Positions 1-5,344 of a stretch of 6,882 nt of DNA are shown here, in pieces. A program made the position numbers and the translations under genes. The notes under the pieces were generated by a model. It did no database searches and had not been told where the DNA came from. It saw only the letters and a list, made by a program, of their open reading frames with translations. Source of the stretch: an uncultured Caryophanales bacterium (GTDB taxonomy: Bacteria; Bacillota_I; Bacilli_A; RFN20; CAG-826); contig CAMIVH010000047.1 of NCBI GenBank assembly GCA_946401755.1, positions 1 to 6,882 on the forward strand. The letters run 5' to 3'. Position 1 is the first letter of the stretch. Every line of letters begins with the position of its first letter.

Positions 1-66
1 CTCAAAGGTCGTGAACTCCTTAAGAAATATCCAGTAATTTCTATCGTTCCAGTTGAAGCTTACTAA
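1..66 (+). CDS. apt: C-terminal end of probable adenine phosphoribosyltransferase (partial)
   Basis: Only the last 21 codons and a TAA stop are in the window; the gene begins upstream. The visible peptide, LKGRELLKKYPVISIVPVEAY, fits the C-terminal strand of adenine phosphoribosyltransferases, where an L-x-GRE-x-L motif is followed by a short hydrophobic strand with a Ser and an aromatic near the end (human APRT has LKGREKL in this place). That family converts adenine and PRPP to AMP in the cytoplasm, a purine-salvage step. A strong terminator follows within 20 bases, so this gene ends its own transcription unit and is not co-transcribed by default with the downstream transporter. The purine-regulated neighbour supports the assignment. 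With only 21 residues it remains a motif-level call; the catalytic PRPP loop is outside the window. Confidence 0.6.
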   Translation, partial: LKGRELLKKYPVISIVPVEAY

Positions 67-81
67 GAATTGTTCATACAC

Positions 82-127
82 GTCGCACGTTAAATCTTTA
101 ATTTATTAAAACTCGTGCGACTTTTTT
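82..127 (+). terminator. Rho-independent terminator after the apt-like gene
   Basis: A perfect 8-bp stem, GTCGCACG (82-89) with CGTGCGAC (114-121), is followed at once by six T residues (122-127). The 24-base loop is AT-rich and can itself fold a small TTTAA/TTAAA hairpin (97-101 with 106-110). It lies 15 bases after the stop codon at 64-66 and isolates the downstream riboswitch leader from upstream transcription. Confidence 0.88.
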
Positions 128-150
128 GTGAAAAAATAAATTTTTATGGG

Positions 151-180
151 TTTACAACTGTCATTTTTTGAATATAAAAT
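151..180 (+). promoter_or_regulatory. Probable sigma-A promoter of the nucleoside-transporter operon
   Basis: TTTACA (151-156) matches the -35 consensus TTGACA at five of six positions. The -10 is either TATAAA (173-178, 16-base spacer) or the overlapping TAAAAT (175-180, 18-base spacer). Transcription would start near 185-188, just upstream of the 5' hairpin and the purine aptamer, as expected for a riboswitch leader. Nearby T- and A-rich tracts could add promoter strength. The surrounding DNA is AT-rich, so chance matches are a risk, but placement between a terminator and a riboswitch makes this the best candidate. Confidence 0.65.
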
Positions 181-186
181 AATGGC

Positions 187-209
187 GTCAAAGGAAAACA
201 AACTTTGAC
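187..209 (+). other. 5'-terminal hairpin overlapping riboswitch P1
   Basis: GTCAAAG (187-193) and CTTTGAC (203-209) form a perfect 7-bp inverted repeat around a nine-base, A-rich loop. If transcription starts near 185-188, this hairpin is the first structure made on the nascent RNA. Its right arm shares bases 204-208 with the outer part of the aptamer P1 helix, so the two cannot form together. It may be an upstream competitor of the aptamer or simply a 5' stabiliser; the sequence alone does not decide. Confidence 0.5.
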
Positions 210-277
210 TTCGTATAATTCCCTAATTGGTGGGTTGTCTCTACGCTACACCGTATAATGTAGCACTACGAATCAAA
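204..277 (+). promoter_or_regulatory. Purine riboswitch aptamer, guanine/hypoxanthine type
   Basis: The fold has three helices. P1 pairs 204-208 with 273-277 and 210-215 with 267-272, with C209 bulged. J1/2 begins U-A-A at 216-218. P2 is short: CCC (221-223) with GGG (232-234). L2 ends in GG (229-230). J2/3 is GUCUCUAC (237-244). P3 is GCUACA/UGUAGC (245-250 with 259-264), with L3 starting CC (251-252), which can pair with the L2 GG as in the family's loop-loop contact. J3/1 is A265-C266. In xpt numbering the ligand contacts are U22 (216), U47 (238), U51 (242) and C74 (266). C74 pairs with guanine or hypoxanthine; adenine sensors carry U there. Lying ahead of a nucleoside importer and a terminator, it probably turns the operon off when guanine is plentiful. 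P2 is shorter and L3 one base longer than usual. Confidence 0.9.
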
Positions 278-330
278 TCCGTTTGCGAAATAATCGTTCG
301 TATGTTTCGCCGTTGATTTATGGTAGAGGC
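237..330 (+). promoter_or_regulatory. Candidate antiterminator pairing of the riboswitch
   Basis: GUCUCUAC (237-244, the J2/3 ligand-binding strand) is complementary to GUAGAGGC (323-330) over eight consecutive pairs, one of them U238-G329. The right strand covers 326-330, over half of the 5' arm of the leader terminator. Formation would therefore destroy both the aptamer core and the terminator. Between the two strands, P3 (245-264) can stay folded, and AAUCAA (271-276) can pair with UUGAUU (313-318) around an inner GCGAAA/UUUCGC hairpin (285-290 with 305-310). These helices are mutually compatible and would make a continuous ligand-free fold. The pairings are read directly from sequence; their role is inferred. 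Confidence 0.5.
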
Positions 331-362
331 TTCCAATTATAGGAAGCTCATTTTTATTTTTT
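326..362 (+). terminator. Riboswitch-controlled intrinsic terminator in the leader
   Basis: GAGGCUUCC (326-334) pairs with GGAAGCUC (342-349) as eight base pairs with one bulged G, closing a seven-base loop (335-341). A T-rich tract, TTTTTATTTTTT, occupies 351-362. The hairpin ends 11 bases before the ribosome-binding site of the binding-protein gene, the usual place for a transcription-attenuating expression platform. Since it lies between promoter and first gene, it must be bypassed for the operon to be expressed. Confidence 0.85.
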
Positions 363-391
363 AGAAGATTATAAGGAGGAGAAAAACAAAA

Positions 392-1654
392 ATGAAAAAA
401 GTACGTTTAGTATCATTATTAGCTTTAGCTGCTGCCTCTGTCGGTACATTAATTGGCTGTAATTCCAACAATGATTCAGGCAAAGCTGTTAAGGTTGGTT
501 TAATCTGCTTACACGATAGCAGTTCCACCTATGACGCTAACTTCATCAAAGCTATGGACGAAGCCGTTAAAAATTTAGGCGACAAAGTCATCTTCGAAAA
601 GAACTGCTTATTAACAGGTGTCCCAGAAGATAACTCTTGCTACGATGCTGCTAAGGATTTAGTCGAACGTGGTTGCAAAGTCATTATCGCTGATAGCTTT
701 GGTCATCAAACAGCTATGCTCAACGCCGCTAAAGATTTCCCAAACGTCCAATTCTGCCATGCAACAGGCACAAACGCTAAAACAGCTGGTGTCAAAAACT
801 ACCACAACGCTTTCGCTTCCATCTACCAAGGTAGATTTATGGCGGGCTATGCTGCCGGTTTAAAATTAGTCGATTCCAAGAAAGCTGAACTCGATGCCGG
901 TACCGCTCTTAAAGTTGGTTATGTTGGTGCTTACCCATACGCCGAAGTTAAATCCGGTTACACATCTTGGTTCTTAGGTGTTAGAAACGCCCTCCGTGAT
1001 TACAACTACAATGATTCCTTAGTCACAATGGATGTCGAATTCACTGGTGAATGGTATCACCCAGAAAAGGAAAGCAACCAAGCCGACAAATTAATCAAAG
1101 CTGGCTGCGTCCTCATTTCTCAACACGCTGACTCCATGGGTGCTCCAAGTACCTGTGAACAAGCTGGCATTCCAAACGTCACATACAACATCGAAACAAA
1201 AGAAGAATGTCCAAATACATACTTAGCCTATTCCCGTATTAACTGGGCTCCATATTACGAAGCCGTTGTTAACGCTGTTTACAATGGCAAAGATATCGAA
1301 GGTGAAGTCAATGCTAACTGGACAGGTACAGCTGCTACTGGTTCCGTTGAATACAATGTCAACTGGGCTAACGTTACTTCTGATGCCACAAAATTAGCAG
1401 ACTACAAAGCCAAATTCGCTGCTGTTGAAAAAGATGTTAAAGAAAAAGCTGCCGCTAAAGTCTTTGATTGCTCCACATTCAAAGTCAACGGTGCTAATTT
1501 AACCACATACTTAGCCGATACCGATGGTGACTACAAAGGTGAATCCGAAGCTATCGCTGAAAAGAACGGCGTTAAATTCTTCAACGAAAGCGCTCTCGCT
1601 TCTGCCCCATACTTCGATATTGATATCGATGGTATCAACCCAAACATCCAATAA
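392..1654 (+). CDS. nupN: Bmp/PnrA-family nucleoside-binding lipoprotein of an ABC importer
   Basis: This is the extracytoplasmic solute receptor of the operon, 420 residues. Residues 1-23 are a lipoprotein signal peptide: charged MKKVR start, hydrophobic core, lipobox LIGC with Cys23 as the lipidated residue. After a short polar linker, a Bmp-type (PnrA/TmpC-like) two-lobed domain starts near residue 33 with KVGLICLHDSSSTYD. Further family-like stretches are ADSFGH (100-105), FCHATG (121-126) and the GYVGAYPYAEV strand in the middle. Family members bind purine and other nucleosides and hand them to the permeases. The start has a strong AAGGAGG (373-379) 12 bases upstream. Nine cysteines besides Cys23 are present, unusual for an exported protein and compatible with an anaerobe. 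Codons lean to C-ending forms (TTC, AAC, TAC) more than in the downstream genes, as expected for high expression. The gene name is by analogy with Bacillus nupNOPQ; the exact nucleoside is not determined. Confidence 0.88.
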   Translation: MKKVRLVSLLALAAASVGTLIGCNSNNDSGKAVKVGLICLHDSSSTYDANFIKAMDEAVKNLGDKVIFEKNCLLTGVPEDNSCYDAAKDLVERGCKVIIADSFGHQTAMLNAAKDFPNVQFCHATGTNAKTAGVKNYHNAFASIYQGRFMAGYAAGLKLVDSKKAELDAGTALKVGYVGAYPYAEVKSGYTSWFLGVRNALRDYNYNDSLVTMDVEFTGEWYHPEKESNQADKLIKAGCVLISQHADSMGAPSTCEQAGIPNVTYNIETKEECPNTYLAYSRINWAPYYEAVVNAVYNGKDIEGEVNANWTGTAATGSVEYNVNWANVTSDATKLADYKAKFAAVEKDVKEKAAAKVFDCSTFKVNGANLTTYLADTDGDYKGESEAIAEKNGVKFFNESALASAPYFDIDIDGINPNIQ

Positions 1655-1672
1655 TTTTTAATTAAAACTACT

Positions 1673-1713
1673 GACTTGCTGGTCCGTGTGGCCAGCAAGT
1701 CTCTTTATTATTT
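1673..1713 (+). terminator. Intercistronic hairpin, probable partial terminator or mRNA stabiliser
   Basis: GACTTGCTGG (1673-1682) and CCAGCAAGTC (1692-1701) form a perfect 10-bp stem around a nine-base loop that can add two more G-C pairs past a bulged T. The tail TCTTTATTATTT is T-rich but interrupted, so termination is likely incomplete. Placed between binding-protein and ATPase genes, it fits the common arrangement in which the receptor is made in excess over the membrane components. It ends only 12 bases before the ATPase start codon. Confidence 0.72.
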
Positions 1714-3822
1714 ATGGAAGCAATTAGATTTGACAACATTACAAAAACATTTGGTAAAAAGGTTACCGCAAACAAAGATATTTCCTTTTCTATCGAGAAA
1801 GGTTTAGTGTATTCCCTTCTCGGTGAAAACGGATCAGGTAAGACCTCTTTAATGAACGTTTTAGTTGGTATTTATAAACAAGACACTGGTAAGGTTTTTG
1901 TTAATGGCGTAGAAGCCGAAATAAACTCCCCTAGTGATGCTTATAAATACAAAATTGGAATGATTCATCAACACTTCAAATTAGTGAATGTTTTCACTGC
2001 GACAGAAAACATCGTTTTAGGCTTAACTAAAAAAGACTACGCTCTTTTCTATAAAGAAACTAAAGAAGAAAACGAAAAGCAAATCGCAGAACTCAAAGCA
2101 GAATTAGAAAAGATTCCTGATATCGATGAGAAGTTAAAAGTTGCAATAAGCGAATACAAAGCCGCTAAAGATGAAGAAAACAAAAAAATTAGCGATGAAT
2201 TAAAGAGTGCAAAAAAGAACTACAAAAAAGAAATCAAAGGCTTGAAGCATGGTAAAAAAGCTAGTGAAGAAGAAAATACAAAATATGAAGAAATCAAGGA
2301 TTCATATAAAGAAACAGTTGCTAGATTAAAATATGCTTCCAGACAAATCGAAAGTAATCCAAAAGTTGCAGAAAAAAGAGAATTAATTAATAAATACAAT
2401 CTCAAAAATAGAATCAAAGAACTCGCAAGAGAAATCAAATTATCTAAGAGATTCAATTTAAAAGAATCAGCAAGACGTGTTGCCTCAATTTGTGAAAAAT
2501 TTGGTTTCAACATCAACCCATTTCAAAGAGTTTACGATATGAGCGTTTCTCAAAGACAAACATTAGAAATCGTTAAAGCTTTGTATCGTGGTGTGGATAT
2601 TCTTATTCTTGATGAGCCAACCGCTGTTCTAACACCACAAGAAACAAAGCAATTATTCAATGTCTTACGTAATATGCGTAAATTAGGTAAAACCATTATC
2701 ATCATCACTCATAAGCTTAATGAAGTTATGGAAATCAGTGATAAGGTTGTCGTCTTAAGAAAAGGTGAATACGTTGGTACAGTGGACACCAAAGACACAA
2801 ACGAAAAAGAACTTACTAACATGATGGTGGGTCGTAAGATTGACTTAAAGATCAAACGTTCCGAACCAAAAAACACACAAGATCGTTTATTCGTTAACAA
2901 CATTACCGTTACTAATATCGATGGCACTATTGCATTAGATGATGTTTCATTCGTTCTTAAAAGTGGTGAAATCCTTGGTGTTGCCGGCATCTCTGGATCT
3001 GGTCAAAAAGAATTACTTGATGTTATCGCTGGATTAAGAGGTTATAAGACAGGTGACATTATTTTCCACAATCCAAAGAAAGAAAAACCAGTCACATTCT
3101 TCCACCACTCCGTACAAAAGATTAAAAGAATGTCTACCGAAGGATTCTTTCATGATGAAAATGGTAAGAAGTTAGATTTAAGCAAAAAGAGCAACAAAGA
3201 AATCATCGATATGGTTAATAACGAAAAAGTTATTTTCTATGAAGATGAAATTATTGATTTAAAACACAAAACACCGTTAGAAATTAGAGACCTTGGTATT
3301 AAATTAAGTTTCGTTCCTGAAGATAGATTAGGTATGGGTTTAGTGGGTTCTATGGATATTACCGATAACATGATGCTAAGAAGTTATCGTAAAGGTAAAG
3401 GCATCTTCTTCCATAGAGAAAAGCCAGAAAACCTCGCTAAAGAAATTGTTAAAGAACTAGAAGTTGTGACACCAAGTATTCATACTCAAGTCGGTAAGTT
3501 ATCTGGTGGTAATATTCAAAAGATTCTAGTGGGTAGAGAAATCTCTTCTTCCCCTAAAGTATTCATGGCCGCTTATCCAGTTAGAGGCCTTGACATTAAC
3601 TCTTCCTATCTTATTTATGATTTGCTTAATACACAAAAGGAAAGAGGCGCCGCTGTGTTATTCGTCGGTGAAGACCTTGATGTCTTAATGGCGCTTTGCG
3701 ATAAGGTGCTTGTCCTTTCACAAGGTAAAGTATCCGGTATCGTCGATCCAAGAAAAGTAAGCAAAGAAGATATTGGTTTATTAATGACAAAAGGAGGACG
3801 TGCAGATGAAATCAGAAACTAA
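1714..3822 (+). CDS. nupO: Double-domain ABC transporter ATPase of the nucleoside importer, with coiled-coil insertion
   Basis: This cytoplasmic energy-coupling subunit carries two nucleotide-binding domains in one chain of 702 residues, against roughly 500 for the usual family member. Domain 1 has Walker A GENGSGKT (37-44), Q-loop Gln86, a signature-like SVSQRQ (277-282), Walker B LILDEP (297-302) and switch His333. Domain 2 has a degenerate Walker A GISGSGQKE (425-433, Gln where Lys is expected), signature LSGGN (596-600), Walker B region MAAYPVRGLD without a catalytic Glu, and GEDLD in place of the switch His. This pattern is normal for the sugar/nucleoside double ATPases: one working ATP site made from domain 1 Walker motifs and the domain 2 signature. 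The extra length is a Lys/Glu-rich helical insertion (about 108-250) and a second, smaller one (about 452-511). No Shine-Dalgarno precedes ATG 1714, but homology begins at residue 2-4, no in-frame alternative start lies close upstream, and no stop or frameshift is seen. The last 17 bases overlap the next gene. Confidence 0.88.
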   Translation: MEAIRFDNITKTFGKKVTANKDISFSIEKGLVYSLLGENGSGKTSLMNVLVGIYKQDTGKVFVNGVEAEINSPSDAYKYKIGMIHQHFKLVNVFTATENIVLGLTKKDYALFYKETKEENEKQIAELKAELEKIPDIDEKLKVAISEYKAAKDEENKKISDELKSAKKNYKKEIKGLKHGKKASEEENTKYEEIKDSYKETVARLKYASRQIESNPKVAEKRELINKYNLKNRIKELAREIKLSKRFNLKESARRVASICEKFGFNINPFQRVYDMSVSQRQTLEIVKALYRGVDILILDEPTAVLTPQETKQLFNVLRNMRKLGKTIIIITHKLNEVMEISDKVVVLRKGEYVGTVDTKDTNEKELTNMMVGRKIDLKIKRSEPKNTQDRLFVNNITVTNIDGTIALDDVSFVLKSGEILGVAGISGSGQKELLDVIAGLRGYKTGDIIFHNPKKEKPVTFFHHSVQKIKRMSTEGFFHDENGKKLDLSKKSNKEIIDMVNNEKVIFYEDEIIDLKHKTPLEIRDLGIKLSFVPEDRLGMGLVGSMDITDNMMLRSYRKGKGIFFHREKPENLAKEIVKELEVVTPSIHTQVGKLSGGNIQKILVGREISSSPKVFMAAYPVRGLDINSSYLIYDLLNTQKERGAAVLFVGEDLDVLMALCDKVLVLSQGKVSGIVDPRKVSKEDIGLLMTKGGRADEIRN
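3793..3797 (+). promoter_or_regulatory. Ribosome-binding site that fixes the first permease start
   Basis: GGAGG lies inside the 3' end of the ATPase gene. It is eight bases before ATG 3806 but only two bases before the in-frame GTG at 3800, so the ATG is the workable start. This sets the permease at 512 residues and the gene overlap at 17 bases. Confidence 0.85.
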
Positions 3823-5344
3823 ACGATTCAAGTTACCATTCCACGTCGTCAAACGTCTTGATATGCCTAAATCACAATACTGGACTATTAAGGTATGTGG
3901 TTTCTTTACCGCTTTCCTATTAGCGGCAATTTTGTGCACTATTCTTTCTCCAGGTACATTTGGTATCTTCTTCGAAAGAATGGCTTATGGCATTTACAAT
4001 CCAAAAGATCCAAAAGAAATATTCGATTTCTTTGAAACCGCTGGTTTATTGATTCTTGTAGCATTCGCTTTAGCGCCTGCTTTCAAGATGAAGTTTTGGA
4101 ATATCGGCGCTGAAGGTCAAATAGCTATTTCATGTTTAGTAACCGCACTTATTACGTATGGATTTGAAAAGAACACTCATGTGAGCGACACAATCATCAT
4201 CTTTACATGTTTAGTTGCCGCTATTTTAGCGGGTATTATTTGGGCGGTTATTCCTGCAATATTTAAAGCCTTCTTCAACACCAACGAAGTCTTATTCACT
4301 TTGATGATGAACTACGTTGCAACATCTCTTATCTCTGTGTTTATTGCCATCATATGTACAAATGGTTCTCAAACATTCCCATATTTAAATACTGGCTCAT
4401 TGCCAAGGATCTTCAATATCAAATATTTATGCAGTATTTTCATTATCATTGTTGTCGTGGCTTTAATGATTATTTATCTCAAAAAGACCAAACACGGGTA
4501 TGAATTAAGTGTTGTTGGTGCTTCCGTCAACACCGCTAGATACGTTGGTATTAACGTTAAAAAAGTTATTATTAGAACCATGATCTTAAGTGGCGCAATT
4601 AGTGGTCTTGTTGGTTTCTTGTTAGTTGCTGGTCATCAACATACATTAACTGCCTCCTTAGTGGATGGACGTGGCTTTACTGGTGTCTTAATTGCATGGT
4701 TAGGCCAATTTGAACCAGGACAAATGATTTTATATGGTTTCTTAGTAGCCTTCTTCCAACGTGGTAGCACAAAGGCCGCTAGTTATGCTGGTATTTCTAA
4801 AACAGACTTCTCCGCAATCGTTACTGGTATGTTCTTCCTTATCGTTATTGCTACTGAATTCTTTGTTAACTATCGTTTCCTCGTAGAAAAGGATTCCAAA
4901 TTAAGAATCTTCCTTGATTACGTTGAACGTACATATAACGAATTATTCTATGGATCAAACGATATTAAACAGACCAAAGAAAATATTCAAAAAGGCAAAG
5001 CCTTTGTGATGTCTCAATCCAAGAATATGGATGAATCACAATTTAAAGAATATTTAGATGGTTTTAATCCACTTCCTTCACCACTTAGCGAAGTTAATAA
5101 AGAAGTTATCTTGAACAACAAGAAAGAATTATTAGCCGCTAAAAAAGAATTTAAGCAAGCTAAGTTCAACAACAAGCAAGAAAAAGCTGAAGCTTATGAA
5201 AAAGTAAGAGCTTTAAATAACAAATATAGCGATTCTAAACTCGCTTTAAAGTGGAATAAATACGCGACTAAGAAAGTGGCGAAAGTAAAAAAATCTTTCG
5301 CTGTAATTTACGCCAAAAACACAAAGAATGGAGGTAGCAAATAA
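3806..5344 (+). CDS. nupP: Nucleoside ABC transporter permease (NupP-like) with long charged C-terminal tail
   Basis: This integral membrane subunit forms half of the translocation path and belongs to the branched-chain amino acid/ribose-type permease family (BPD_transp_2). A cytoplasmic N-terminus of about 27 residues leads to a first membrane helix near 30-48. The family motif WNIGAEGQ is at 98-105, followed by TNEVLFTLMMNY (159-170), the cytoplasmic coupling-loop stretch YELSVVGASVNTARYVGI (232-249) and DGRGFTGVLIAWLGQ (287-301). Hydrophobic segments continue to about residue 358. Usual family members end about here, at 350-370 residues. This one continues for some 150 hydrophilic, Lys-rich residues (360-512) with a proline break, NPLPSP, at 421-426 and predicted helical stretches either side. 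The start at ATG 3806 is chosen from the GGAGG spacing. The stop codon TAA shares its last A with the ATG of the second permease, so the two are probably translationally coupled. Confidence 0.88.
   Translation: MKSETKRFKLPFHVVKRLDMPKSQYWTIKVCGFFTAFLLAAILCTILSPGTFGIFFERMAYGIYNPKDPKEIFDFFETAGLLILVAFALAPAFKMKFWNIGAEGQIAISCLVTALITYGFEKNTHVSDTIIIFTCLVAAILAGIIWAVIPAIFKAFFNTNEVLFTLMMNYVATSLISVFIAIICTNGSQTFPYLNTGSLPRIFNIKYLCSIFIIIVVVALMIIYLKKTKHGYELSVVGASVNTARYVGINVKKVIIRTMILSGAISGLVGFLLVAGHQHTLTASLVDGRGFTGVLIAWLGQFEPGQMILYGFLVAFFQRGSTKAASYAGISKTDFSAIVTGMFFLIVIATEFFVNYRFLVEKDSKLRIFLDYVERTYNELFYGSNDIKQTKENIQKGKAFVMSQSKNMDESQFKEYLDGFNPLPSPLSEVNKEVILNNKKELLAAKKEFKQAKFNNKQEKAEAYEKVRALNNKYSDSKLALKWNKYATKKVAKVKKSFAVIYAKNTKNGGSK

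Noticed and set aside
204..277. Adenine riboswitch
   Set aside because: The specificity base equivalent to position 74 is C (266), not U, so guanine or hypoxanthine is expected.
204..277. 2'-deoxyguanosine riboswitch variant
   Set aside because: The short P2 suggested it, but the base equivalent to U51 (242) is U as in guanine sensors. Selectivity is still worth testing, so only the positive call is rejected.
425..433. Loss of function in the second ATPase domain (Gln in Walker A, no catalytic Glu, no switch His)
   Set aside because: The same degenerate pattern is usual in the second domain of sugar/nucleoside double ATPases, so it is not a defect. Positions given are residues of the ATPase.
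2035..2463. Frameshift or assembly artefact explaining the long ATPase
   Set aside because: One uninterrupted frame runs through the insertion with normal codon use, and canonical motifs continue in frame on both sides.
2220..2516. Antisense open frame opposite the ATPase insertion
   Set aside because: It has no ribosome-binding site or recognisable domain, and it lies opposite a Lys/Glu-rich segment whose reverse strand gives long stop-free Leu/Phe-rich frames by composition.
2709..2990. Antisense open frame opposite the ATPase domain junction
   Set aside because: It is a low-information Ser/Leu/Thr-rich shadow of a well-supported gene, with no initiation signal.
3800..3805. GTG at 3800 as the start of the first permease, adding two residues
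   Set aside because: It is only two bases after GGAGG (3793-3797), too close for initiation; ATG 3806 has the normal eight-base spacing.
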